DNA from: Lepas anatifera
Lineage: Eukaryota > Arthropoda > Thecostraca > Lepadidae
NCBI GenBank assembly: GCA_034440635.1
Contig: JAOTON010001898.1
Location: 1,087,501 to 1,151,500, forward strand
Reading direction: 5' to 3'
Length of the DNA stretch: 64,000 nucleotides
The notes under the pieces were generated by a model that did no database searches, was not told where the DNA came from, and saw only the letters and a program-made list of their open reading frames with translations. Below, one piece after another: positions 44,505 to 55,791 of this stretch. Each line of letters opens with the position of its first letter. The stretch's first letter is position 1. The translations under genes and the position numbers were made by a program.

Positions 44505-47500
44505 CATGGGTGTAATTTTCCCAAAACCTTTGGGGGTGCTCAGCCGGTGGCGGGCGGCTGCATTGCGGGGGCGGCACCCCTTCATTGCATCAAATCCCGT
44601 TATTCATCGCTTTTTTAGCCTTTTATAGCACAGGGAACATTCTATTTTAATGTTGGGCAAGTATTCTACAGCTTTTTCGAAATATGTTTGCTTTTTAGGC
44701 GACATCCCAAAGCTACATGCGCGTCTTCAAAGAATCTAATCTGAGTTGTAAGTCTATCCACGATTGAAGTTTATGAGTTTTGCGGGATTAAATTTTACGT
44801 TCGGAATGGCAGAGTGGATGGATATTGAAATGAAAGCAAAGGACTTAATCACTACGTGAAAAGAAAGCAACAAACACTGATATCACTCCAAACAACGCGT
44901 ATATTGTTCTGTAAATATTAATAAATATGGCAGCTCCACTGTACCCGTGCATGCCCTTTATTTTTACCCTGACGCCCTTTATTTTTACCCTAGCACCCAG
45001 CGGCGGTAAGAATCAGCTCTGCAGTGATGAGCCCTGGGTGGCAGTTATAGACTAAGAACGGCACACATTAGGATGGAAGTGATAAGCTGGGGGTGGCAGT
45101 GATTGGCCGGGGCGGCAAGAAGCAGGGCAAAGTAAGTCGAGGGCAGCAGTGATGAGCCAGGGCCAATAGCTATAAACTCGGAGCGGCTCTAATCAGAGTG
45201 GAAGTGATAAGGCGATGGCGGCAGTGATGACTCGGGAGCAGCAGTAATGAACTAGGGGCGGCGTGAATCAGGGCGGAAGTGATAGGTTGGGGAGTGGGCG
45301 GCATTGATAAGCCGGGGGCGACACGAATCAAGGCAAAGGGAAAAGCCGAGGACGGTAATGGTGAGCCGTAGGTAGCAGTTATAAAATACCGGTAGCACGA
45401 ATCAGGGCGGAATAGATAACCTGGGGGCAGGGACGGTGGATTCCGGGGGCAAGGTGTGCAGTTGCACACCCTGAAAAGAATGAGGGTAAGCAAAGGTGTA
45501 TTTTTTCACACTCGTTTTTGGATTGATCCGGGAAAGCACCCCGGATTTGGGCGGCGCCCCCGGCCGGCCAATAAAAAGTCAGGCCAAAACACCGCCTACC
45601 TGATGAGGTAGGACCCTCTATGCAAAATAAATCAGTTTTACATATGAATGTCATCATATTCTATCCCCATCATATCCCCTGTCATCAAACCTGTCCGATG
45701 GAGAGCAAATATACACAATTTATTCACTCAACGCAGCGAAATGATGTCGGCCCCCACTGAGTGGGCGCCCCTAGGAAGCCAAAGGCGCCCCCTAGGAATG
45801 GAGGCGCCCCCTGGAAAGGAAGGCGCCCCCTCCAGAAAATCTTACACACTCTCCCGAAAATGGCATTCGCCGTCCCTGAGCTGGGGGCGGCAGTCATGAG
45901 CCCAGGGCGGCACGAATTAGAGCGGAAGGGATAAGTCAGGGGCGGCATTCATTAGCCAAGGCGGTAATGATGAGTTGAGGGCGGCATGAAACAGGGTGGC
46001 AGTAATAATCCGGGGATAGATAGCACTGGTGAGCTACTGGCAGCAGTGATGTCGGGGTGGCAGTGATAGGCAGGAGGCGGCAGTGATGAACCATGGCGGC
46101 ATAAATCAGGGTAGTAGTGATGAACTGGGGACGACATGAATCACAGTGGTAAGACGGAGGCAGCATGAATCAGGGCAGCAATGCTGAGCCGGGGGGCAAC
46201 ACATGTATTGGGGTGCTCAAATTATGATTGGGGGTGGTTGCACACCACAAATAGATAAAAATTCACCCCTGGCTGGCACTAAAACAGTAAAAGCACGGCA
46301 GCAGCAAACTGCCATTTACTCGGTTTGGGAAATTCCTCCAAAAGGCAAACATATAGCAATTAGACGATAGTGGGCTGCTGTTTGCTTTCTGGAAGAGTGT
46401 TAGAGATTCCTGCTGACAAATTGTGCTGACAGCAGGGCCTAAGTTTGACCGGTTTTGGGGGCCATGGCTGGATTAATCTCCTTGGTAGTGATAAACCAGG
46501 GGTGGCAGTGATCAGCTGGAGGTGGCAGTGAGGATTGGAAGGAGGAAGTGTCTAACCAGGGGCCGCTCATATATGGGTTAATTTAAAATAGGGAGCTAGG
46601 AGTGGCGTGAATCAGGGCAGCAATGATTAATTAGGGCGGCAGTGATGAACCAGGGGCGGCAGCGATAATTCGGAACAGCGTGGATTTGGGTCAAAATATG
46701 CCGGGGACAGCATCGAAGAGCCAGAGGTGGCATGAATCAGGCCAGCAGTGATAAACCAGTGGCGGTAGTGATCAGCCGGGAGACGGTCTATCGTCATATT
46801 TAGGGTTTTAGGACGCACCGTCATCTAGGGTCATACGGCGACCATAACACGAAATAACATACGTAAATAGAACATTTCCGCACGAGACTCAACAAGTCAG
46901 GTGGGAAAACAGATCAGGTTGTGAAAATTGTATCAGAAAATTATATAAAACATTATGAAAAATAAATACAAGTACTATAAAAATGACATAGACAATTTCA
47001 CACGACAGACTAGGGTCAGCGAGTAGGTAATATGAAACTCGACGTTATGTAAAACATGAAAGACTACTAGGATGAATGTATGAAATTAAAACTAACGCTC
47101 CTCAGATATGACATGATGCTAGTGATATCCACAGAAGGATGCTATCCCAGAACGCTCACTGCCCAGATATCCCCGGGATGCTCACTGCTCCGGGAGACGT
47201 CAGTGATGAACCAGGGGCGGCAGTGATCCGCCAGGGGGCGGCAGTGATCAGGCAGGGTCGGCAGTTATCAGCCAGGGGCGGCAGTGATCAGTCAGGGGCG
47301 GCAGTTATCCGTCAAGCGGCGGCAGTTATCAGTCCGGGGGCGGCAGTGATCCGCCAGGGGGCGGCAGTGATCAGGCAGGGGCGACAGTTATCAGCCAGGG
47401 GGCGGCAGTGATCAGTCAGGGGCGGCAGTGATCAGTCAGGGGCGGCAGTTATCAGTCAAGCGGCGGCAGTTATCAGTCCGGGGGCGGTAGTGATCAGCCA

Positions 47501-48313
47501 GAGGGCGGCAATGATCAGCTAGGGGGCGGCAGTGATCAGCTAGGGGGCGGCAGTGATCAGCCAGGGGCAGCAGTGATCAGCCAGGGGCGGGAGTTATCAG
47601 TCAGGGGGCGGAAGTTATCAGTCAGGGGCGGCAGTGATCCGCCAGGGGCGGCAGTTAGCAGCTAAGGGGCAGTAGCTATCAGTCAGGGGGCGGTAGTGAT
47701 CAGCCAGGGGTGGCATCTATCAGCCAGTGGGTGGCAGTTATCAATCCGCCAGAGCGGCAGTTATCGATCCGCCAGGGGCGGCAGTGATCGACCAGGGGCG
47801 GCAGTTATCAGCCAGGAGGTGGCAGTAATCAGCGAGGGGGCAGTTATCAGTTAGGGGCGGCAGTGATCAGCCAGGGGCGGCAGTTATCAGCCAGGGGGTG
47901 GCAGTTGTCAATCAGCCAGGGGCGGCAGTATCAGCCAGGGGGCGGTAGCAATCAGTCAGGGGCGGCGGTTATCAGCCAGGGGGCGGCAGTGATCAGGCGG
48001 GGGCGGCAGTGATCAGGCGGGGGCGGCAGTGATGTGGTGTCACAAATCATCAAATCATGGAGAAAGTGATAAGCCAGGCGGCATTGATAAGCTAGAGGTG
48101 GAACCAATCGGGGTTCATCCGGTACGGGGAAACTTGCCAGGGGGCGGCACGAATCAGGGCGGCAGTGATAAAATAGGGTGACACTGTTCAGGGCAGCGGT
48201 GATAAGTCAGGGGCGGCACATGTATTGGGGGTGCTCAGCACATGATTGGGGGTGTTTAAATTAGGATTGGGGGTGCTCGGGCACCCCAAAAAAGATAGAA
48301 AATTACACCCCTG
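44505..48313. mobile_element. Non-autonomous hAT-like element carrying a 21-bp minisatellite
   Basis: 3.8 kb with ends CATGGGTGTAATTTTC and (complement) CAGGGGTGTAATTTTC and an exact 8-bp TSD, GGGGTGCC (44497-44504 and 48314-48321). Nearly all of the interior is made of variants of GGGGCGGCAGTGATCAGCC: irregular from 45000 to 46790 and regular from 47185 to 48035. An internal copy of the 3'-end region (46192-46262, ACATGTATTGGGGTGCTC...TTCACCCCTG) repeats the true right end (48205-48313). No transposase frame. Confidence 0.85.
47185..48035 (+). repeat. 21-bp minisatellite core
   Basis: About 40 near-head-to-tail units close to GGGGCGGCAGTGATCAGCCA. Variation is mainly TGATCA/TTATCA, AGCC/AGTC and extra G bases. 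The open frame through it (47139-47411) is only the translated repeat. Confidence 0.92.
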
Positions 48314-48321
48314 GGGGTGCC

Positions 48322-48726
48322 TAAAGTTGAATAAAAAATTCAATGACCACCATATGAAAGAAGCTAGCATATTATCTTAGCTTTAGCCATCACACAGTCG
48401 TTTTAAATCCTGAAGATGATGAACAATAAAACTTTGAGGGTATTTTATGACTAACTCGATATTTCATCGCGGGTGCCCGGACAGCCCAAAGCGATAAAGG
48501 TGTAATTGTACAACCCTGCTTAGAACCGATCATTAAGGTCCGCGCAGCAGCTCACCACTGCTTTATTTAGAGGACGTTCAGCTACCATTTCCACTGACAT
48601 GTGCCGTCGCTATAAAAATTTCACAATTATTTTTTAAACATTTTAGACATGCTAAAAAAATTGCTGTTCAAAAACTGTCACCCCTCGACAGAATGTATTT
48701 AACGTTGCTTGATGTGTCATTATTGT
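48322..48726. other. No feature seen
   Basis: Short AT-rich spacer between two hAT-like elements. The last eight bases before 48735 are the TSD of composite copy B. Confidence 0.4.
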
Positions 48727-48850
48727 CCTCTCCCCAGGGGCGTAGGAACGGTTTGAAAAGTGGAGGGGCCAACCTTAGAGGAGGCCCACCTCAAGGGGGG
48801 CCCCAGTCCACGGGGCCCATAATTATAAAAAAATAGTTAATTAATAAAAA

Positions 48851-48888
48851 ACTGGCGCCGCGACCAGTTGCCTGGTCGCGGCGCCAGT
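48851..48888. repeat. 16-bp-arm perfect hairpin at LINE 5' end
   Basis: The arms ACTGGCGCCGCGACCA (48851-48866) and TGGTCGCGGCGCCAGT (48873-48888) pair perfectly around a 6-nt loop GTTGCC. It lies at the predicted 5' end of the LINE, where some non-LTR elements carry structured or self-cleaving RNA. No ribozyme is claimed. Confidence 0.85.
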
Positions 48889-49127
48889 GGCCGGACGCGC
48901 CGGTATACTCTCCTCCCATGCCCCGCCGCCTAGTTGCCTGGTCCTCCTAATGACTGGTGAAACGGCAGTTTTTAACGACCGGAGTGCTTGAGAGTGTTAA
49001 TCGCCGTCCGATTCGACTCGACAACGGGCAAACAACTGATCGTGAGTCCAAACACTAGCTACAAGCCTACATCTGAACCGTCCAGTACCTAAGCCAGTGC
49101 TTAAACCAGTCATCATGGTTCACACTG

Positions 49128-49919
49128 ATGTTATCCGTCAAATCGTATTCCTCTTTGTGTTGCAAGCCGTCATACGTTCGACACAACCGGCCACAAGACC
49201 CTGGCCAGTCCACCAAAAAAATGCCCCCAGGGCATGATCACGTGACTCTCGGCCCAAGACTAGCAAGCCCGCCTCGCCGCCCACGTGACCCGAGGAGCGA
49301 GCAGTCTAGCACGCGAGTGGAGGATGCTTCAGCTGACCCCGGAGAGACGAGGCGCCGCCGCACACACAGAGGCCGCCGGTCCAGGGCGCGCGGCCGCAGG
49401 GCCGGCACCCGCTGGGTCGGACCGAAAGGACATCACCCCCGATACCTAATGATAGGACAACTTAACATTCAGTCCATCAAGCCTAAATTACCTGATCTTC
49501 GGTTCGATTTGAACGAAGTGCTCAATTTTGACGTGCTTGCATTGAGTGAGACTTGGCTCACGCCTAGTATACCTGCACGTCTTCTCCAGATCGATGGCTA
49601 CACGCTGCACAGGTGTGACCGACCAAAGAGTAGTAAGCTGCCCAAAGCGCATGGTGGCGTGGCCCTGCTTATCAAGAACCATTTAAATGTGGAGGTGCTT
49701 CTGAGACCCACAACGTGTACATCGGGAACATCCAATTTGGAAATAATTTGGCTGCTTGTCAGAACCGAAAAACACCGGAGTAGTGTCATAGCCTCGGCAT
49801 ACCGACATCCAACGAACACTGTCTCCCAAATTACGTCCGATTTCGACGATTTAGAGTCACAATTGCAGTTTATGATTGCATCATACCCGGGATCCGTACT
49901 TATTATTGCCGGTGACTTA
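49128..49919 (+). pseudogene. LINE endonuclease domain (part 1), interrupted
   Basis: After an Arg/Pro-rich N-terminus, the frame shows the apurinic-type endonuclease motifs: IGQLNIQSIKPKLPDL (the N-containing first motif), DVLALSETWL (catalytic E), GGVALLIKN, SAYRHPTN and LIIAGDL, where the catalytic GDxN motif is cut by the second LINE. After that insertion the domain resumes at 51670 with VEVVLNNACLL. In life it would nick the target DNA to prime reverse transcription. It cannot work while split. Confidence 0.85.
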
Positions 49920-51669
49920 CATACATACATACATACATACATTTATTTCGGTTATCAACAAGTACAATGACAGTTCTGATATCTATCGATTGGCGCAAAA
50001 GCGTCTAGCGCTTGACTCTTGGCGCCTCTCGACAACATTGGCGAATTCAAGTGCCACGGTCGCACCACCCTTGGCCCATGGCCGCTCACCCGACAGTCAC
50101 ACACAGGATACCCACAACGGCGTCGGCGTCCTTTGCATAAATTGTTCAAGAGTTCAATGTGAGAATCTTTTGGTGTTTGATATGAATTTCAGGGTTTCTT
50201 TCGCTATCGCTCGATTTGTGTCATCGTTTCCATTTCCTCCATGCAGCAGCATCTTAAGTTTTTGTTCAGTTGATAAATTTGAAAATTCTGTGGCGATTAT
50301 GGTCGATATATTTCGGTGGAGGACATTTCTCTGCACTGTATAATTTACGCAATGAATAAGAAAATGTTTCGTATTTTCGTTTTGATGACCACAGCTGCAG
50401 AATGGGGTTTCGGCTCCGAGGATTTGATAAGTGTGGCCATTTAATTTGGACATGTCAACTCTGAGTTGCGTCAAAAGGGAGTTCAAAATTTTGTTGCCGT
50501 ACGAGTAGTATTTTAGAGGTTGTTGAACAGAGAAATATTCGACTACATGGCTTTTAAATGATTTGTGCGATTGAATGGTTCTTATTGGTTCTGGAAGCTC
50601 ATTATATTGTTTTATTGCGCTTGGCAAGAACGAGTTACTGAAGTTACACGTTCTAGTCAATAGTTCCGTTCTTTGGTTTCGGTTACGTAATTCTCTGTTA
50701 GCCGTTGCGTTGCGTATATTAGGAAGAGTGGTTTTGATGTATTGGGGAATATCGTCATTTAGTAGTTTTCGTAAAAAGTGAAGTTTGTGGATTTTACGTC
50801 GATTTTTTAGGCTATTCCAACCTAGATCTAATCTTAATTTTTCTGTAGAGGTTCTAGGTAGTGTTTTAGTAACGAGTCTTGCCGCCCTGTTTTGTAATCT
50901 TTCAAGCCTCAGACAATCTGCTGCCGTTATGATTCCGTCGTAAATTATATCGCAATAATCAAAATGAGGCATGATATAAGTGCTATAAATATAGTTAAGG
51001 ATTGGTCGAGATAAATATGGGGCGATTGGGTAAAGAGGACCTAGAGTGATATTAACTTTTCTGACAATGTTGTCTACATGTGAGTGGAATCTTAGGTCTT
51101 TTGAGAAATTCATGCCTAAATGTTTGTGCTCGTTAACATCCGGGATGATTTTGCCGTCAAAAAATAATTGTGGGGGTTCTGCATTCCTTCTGTAGGAAAA
51201 GGTTTGTTGAATAGTTTTTGAGGCATTGAAAGTAATGAGCCAATTCTTACCATACTCTTGAATTTTAGAGAGATCATTTTGGAGGGATGCTTGAACCTCT
51301 TGAACATTTTCAGGTTTGTGTCGAGCAAATAGGCAAGTATCGTCAGCAAACAACAGAATTTCGTTCCTAACTTTAGTAGAAGGGTCGTTTAGATATAGAA
51401 GGGCAAGCAGGGGCCCAATAACGGAACCCTGCGGGCATCCTGCATTCAGTGTCAATAAAGAAGACGAAGTGTCGTCGACAATGACCCTCTGCTGTCTGTC
51501 TGTCAGATATGAGCGTAACCAGTTGATGATGTTAGTCAGTCCAAATTCATGTTCACATTTGTAGAGAAGTCCTTTGTGCCAAATTTTGTCGAAGTAGCGA
51601 CTGATATCCAGGTATAGGACTGTGGCGTCTTTTTCTTTGTCTAAGGATTCGTAAAGGGCGTGCGTCAGG
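49920..51669 (-). mobile_element. 5'-truncated LINE inserted in opposite orientation
   Basis: Minus-strand LINE whose 3' tail is the tandem TGTA repeat at about 49918-49941 (seen as ACATACATACAT on the plus strand). It is truncated within the RT domain at about 51669. It splits the endonuclease of the host LINE exactly at its GDxN motif, so it is the younger insertion. No clean target duplication was found. Confidence 0.85.
50154..51669 (-). CDS. Reverse transcriptase (truncated) of the inserted LINE
   Basis: The frame is open from the truncation point to a stop at 50154. In order it has the first catalytic block VLYLDISRYFDKIWH, GCPQGSVIGPLL (motif B) and LLFADDTCLFA with the FADD catalytic pair (motif C). 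Then comes the thumb region EHKHLGMNFSKDLRFHSHVD, and a C-terminal CSCGHQNENTKHFLIHC, a Cys/His motif common at LINE ORF2 ends. There are no stops in about 505 codons, so the insertion is fairly recent. The endonuclease and N-terminal fingers are missing through 5' truncation, so it is not an active copy. Confidence 0.85.
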
Positions 51670-51934
51670 TAAAACAGTTGAAGTTGTGCTGAACAATGCT
51701 TGCCTACTGAAACCGACCGATGTTAGCAACACACCCAGTCATAGGCTACGCCAAATCATCTCAACCTACGGACTACGCATTTGCAACACGACTATGACAA
51801 CTTATCGACCAGCCAGATCTCTGATTGATGTCGTCATTACTAACCGATCAGACATCGTAGTGAAGTGTGATGTCACCAAGTGCCATTATGGTGGACCACA
51901 CGACTTCACCAGGGTGCTGATGAAGCCGGCGTGA
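51670..51934 (+). pseudogene. LINE endonuclease domain (part 2)
   Basis: Continuation of the interrupted endonuclease: VEVVLNNACLLKPTD, STYGLRICNTT, SLIDVVITNRSD (the S.lD.v.tn motif) and CHYGGPHDFT (the terminal SDH-like motif). A TGA at 51932-51934 ends the frame. The RT frame begins in another phase a few bases later, so a one-base change separates two parts that are normally a single ORF2. Confidence 0.8.
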
Positions 51935-51950
51935 CAAATACAAACCACCG

Positions 51951-54045
51951 ATGATAGAGACTCGCAGACTAAGTCGGATCAGCCAAACTGAATTCAATTT
52001 AGCATTGGCTACTTCTGACTGGAGCAGTGTTTACGAGGCAGAAGGACCTACGGCCAAGTGGGACAGATTCGTCTCTCTTTTCACCTCCCTACTCGATACC
52101 GTGGCACCACTGAGGAGAACTAGACAACCGCAGCCGACCGCCCCACACGTGTCCGGCCCGACTCGAGAGCTGCTGGCCCGGCGCCGTGGCGCGCTGGCGG
52201 CCGGCGAGACAGCGCGCGGCGAGTATAAAGACCTCAACCGCCAGTGCCGCGCAGCAATACGTAGGGACTGCAGGGACCACCTTACGCACCGGCTTACAGA
52301 GGCTGGTCCGAGCCGGACATGGAGTGTGATGCGGCCAATACTTGGCAGCAGAAAGACTACTGCTGCCTTACCTAGTGTGACCCCTGATGCCATCAACACC
52401 TATTTTGTCCGTGTGGGCCCCCAAACTGCGTCTGGAGTGGCCCCACCTACGTCGCGTGTGCCTGTGAGGTTGCCCCGAGTGCCGGCCTGCGGTATGAAAG
52501 TGAAACCTGTCACTGCTGACGAACTTTGTATAACCCTAGGCTCGATGAAACCATCCTCCTCCGTTGATGTTTTTGGTTTTAGTGTATCGATGTTTCAGCG
52601 TTTCTTTTACGGAATTCAACATGTTTTACTTCACATTATCAACTCTAGTTTTACATCGGGAATAGTGCCACAGACATGGAAACACGGCATCGTTGTCCCA
52701 ATACACAAGGGTGGTAGTACAGCAGATCCATCTAATTGGCGCCCCATCACAACACTGCCAGCGATCACAAAAGTAACCGAGCGACTTGTGCACACCCAGC
52801 TAAATACTTACTTTAATCAGAACTGTTTATTCTCAAACTCTCAACATGGCTATAGACGTAATCACTCTACCGAGACTGCACTTACGGTTGTGACCGACAA
52901 AGTCTATCAGGCGATGGATAATGGTGAAATATCGATTCTTGTACTCCTAGACCTGTCAAAATGCTTTGACGTCATCAGTCACGACAAATTGCTACACAAA
53001 TTTCAGACATACGGCGTTGAAGATCACTGGTTTGGCAACTACTTGAAAAACCACACCCAACAAGTCAAAATAAGGTCAGGAGGTAAAACAACGATGTCCC
53101 AAACGCTGCCTATTTCGAGCGGGATTTTTCAGGGTGGATCGCTCTCTTGCTTGATGTACTCAATTTTTGCCAACGAATTGAGCCTGTACACAGAAGCGTC
53201 GACAATAGTGCAGTTCGCTGATGACACTCAAATTCTCATATCTGGACGTATTCAAAATTTACCACAGATGATCCGTTCCTTAGAAACTGACCTGGCATCG
53301 CTACTAGACTGGTTTTCACAAAATTCACTCAAAATCAATGCATCAAAAACGCAAGTCTTGGTGATGGGTACCTCGGCTATGCTTAAGAGAGTACCAAAAG
53401 TAAGTATCCGCGTTGGCAACACCTCTGTCACAGAGTCCCGCGAAGTGAAAAACTTAGGCATTTACCTCGACAGCCACCTCACTTTCCAGCCCCACATCAA
53501 TCATCTCACAGCTAAATGTACTGGGATTTTAATAGGCCTCACTCACGCACGACATGTAATCCCCACTTCTGTTCTGAAATTAGTAGTCGATGCCTTAGTC
53601 ATCTCATCTATTCGCTACTGCATCTCTGTATACGGTACTTGTGGGTCGACGCAGCTTCACCGAGTGCAAAAGATTATTAACTTCTGTGCTCGTATACTGT
53701 GCGGCAAAAGGAAATTCGACCACATTTCTGGCGATGTAGAGCGGCTGGGTTTCCTCACAGCGCCACAGCTCGTGTTGTACCACCAGTTGTGTCTCATGAG
53801 GAATGTGCTGTATACTGGTGAGCCACATGACCTGAAATCTCTTTTTTACATTCTCTAACCACGATCATTATACGCGTCGACATACCCAACTCAGGCCACC
53901 ACGTGCTAGGAGCACTGCTGGACAGAGAAGATTATGTTGTGCCTCTGCCGCAGCGTACAATTCCTTACCACCGGAATTACGCAACGCACTTAGTCTTGCC
54001 GCCTACAAAAGAGGTGTTAGAAATGCCGTGAGAGCCAGAGTGTGA
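51951..54045 (+). pseudogene. Reverse transcriptase domain of the host LINE (one frameshift)
   Basis: 635 open codons (51951-53858) cover the linker (FNLALATSDW...) and all RT blocks: GIVVPIHKGG, NWRPITTLPAITKVTERL, QHGYRRNHSTETAL, VLLDLSKCFDVISHD (catalytic D), ISSGIFQGGSLSCLMYSIF (motif B, unusual FQG for PQG) and VQFADDTQIL (catalytic DD). The frame stops at 53858, but the C-terminus continues in the +1 phase to 54045 (AAAYNSLPPELRNALSLAAY). The shift falls in a run of six T at about 53841-53846. Otherwise well preserved, so the element is probably young. Confidence 0.85.
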
Positions 54046-54698
54046 TAATTTTATTTGTGATGTATGTGTGGTCATTTTACCTTTTACCTGCATACCTTTA
54101 TTGACGATAGGACGTGAAAAGCCTCGCATTGCTAGGACGTACCTGAATAAATTGAATCTTGAATCTGTTAGCTCGTTTGGTGTCAATAAGGCACGCATGC
54201 ACACTAGGATGTCAATATGTGGAAAATTGAGAAATTAAATTTTGCCCTATGATTTCGAGTTGTACTTATTATGATATAATAAATCATAGTCAAACGCCAA
54301 AAGAACATTTTTTGGTGTTTTACCTAGACCCTTTTCAAATACGAAATACATTTTTAAGCTCTTTTGGAGGATTTCAATCATGTTCTACCACGAGCGCGTT
54401 TTTATATTTACAGATGCTTAGGCCCTCTTCATCACATTTACAAAATTAAAAACTTTTCAGAAAACTACAGACAATGCTTTGATACCAAATAGCCTCACTT
54501 CGCTATGCCTAATCAACTCGTATTTGCTTATTTAATGACAAAATGGGAAAATTTATTTAGGTTATTATGGATCCCTTCTTTCCATCATTAATAAATACGC
54601 CTAGCTATATTTCGATGCCTAAAATGCAGAGTTCCAGCATGACTGCAAGTGCCATGTAGGTACTTGATGGCCAGCTTTGCGATGCCGAGGAGGTATGG

Positions 54699-54764
54699 GC
54701 GTGGTGTTATAGTGGTAAGGAACCTTTCCTTCCACGCAACCAACCCGGGTTTAAGGCACGGCAG
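54699..54764 (+). pseudogene. tRNA-Glu-like sequence in composite element, copy B
   Basis: Equivalent of 10486-10550 in copy A: TGTTATAGTGGTAAGGAAC, then CCTTCCACGCAACCAACC, then CGGGTTTAAGGCACGG. The A-box region and T-arm shape are recognisable, the acceptor stem is not formed, and the anticodon loop is more decayed than in copy A. Confidence 0.45.
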
Positions 54765-55791
54765 ATTCCTTGTACAAGGAGCAATTTGACTCCCAAGAAA
54801 CCCCTCCAACAGGGAAAGAGTTGGCGACGCCATATAACCCTGGCATCGAAAGACGTCGCGCCTTTCGATGGCTCAGGGACGACTGTTGCTCGGCATTTGG
54901 TAAGGGGTCCGTGTCCGATTCATGCTTTGTGTTGGGATTGATACGGGATGGAGTTTGATTGGGCCCAGTTCTCGGGACTCATTTAGAAACACTCGGGTAG
55001 TAGGTGCCTTGGCTTTTTTATGAAGCGCTCCACCTCCAGGGGCTTGCAGGCAGCGTACTACCGAACTTGAACGTTCCCAAACAAGCTATCGGGCCCGTTT
55101 GGGGTTTCTTGTTCTATATTACAGTTGCTGATATTTGTATATTCGTTGCGGGGCCCACCTAAAAATGAGGGGGGGGCAGTATCCCCTGACCCCCGGTTCC
55201 TTTGCTTATGCCGCCCAGGGAACGCCAAATTATCTCGGAGGGCCCCAAGGTTCAGACCATGGCTCAGGAACCCAGATCAATCAGCTCAAGGGCCCAGACC
55301 GGTGCATTAGCCTCAGGACCAGCTTATCAAGGGACCCTACATAAGCACAGGACCCCTAGAAGCTCATCACAGGGGAGCCCCAGATTCGCACAAGGTGCCA
55401 GATTAGCTTAGGGGCCCGGTTCAGCTCGGAGGTCCCCAGGTCGACTTATGTAGGGTCTCAAAACAGCTCAAGGGGCTTATTCAAGCTCACGGATCCCAGC
55501 TTCGCTCAATGACTACAACAGTTCAGGGGCCCCAGACCAGCTCAGAGCTCTTGTTCACCACAGGCCAGCTCAGCTCAGGGGCCCAGATCGGCTGATATAG
55601 GGTCCCCTCTCATACCAGCTCAGGGGCTCCATTCAAGCTCACGGCCCCCAGCTTAGCCCAGTGACCCTAGAAGAGTTCAGGGCCCCCATACCAGATCAGA
55701 GGCCCCAGTTAAGCACAGCGGTGCCCAGATTAGCTCAGGGCCCCAGCTAGGCTTAGGGGTCCCAGGGTGGCTGATATAGAGTCTCAGAACA

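Larger units (their letters stand above)
48841..54166 (+). mobile_element. Near-complete non-LTR retrotransposon, split by a second LINE
   Basis: Inserted in composite copy B, as shown by comparison with copy A (9705-9720), where the flanks are continuous. Order: 5' UTR with a 16-bp-arm hairpin; apurinic-type endonuclease frame from 49128; interruption by a minus-strand LINE (49920-51669); rest of the endonuclease (51670-51934); reverse transcriptase (51951-54045 with one frameshift); 3' end with two TTGAATC units. No separate gag-like ORF1 is visible. General build fits the CR1/L2-like range, but the clade call is tentative. Confidence 0.85.

Noticed and set aside
47139..48035. CRISPR-like appearance of regularly spaced repeats
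   Set aside because: The units are contiguous 21-bp minisatellite copies with no unique spacers, inside a eukaryotic hAT-like element.
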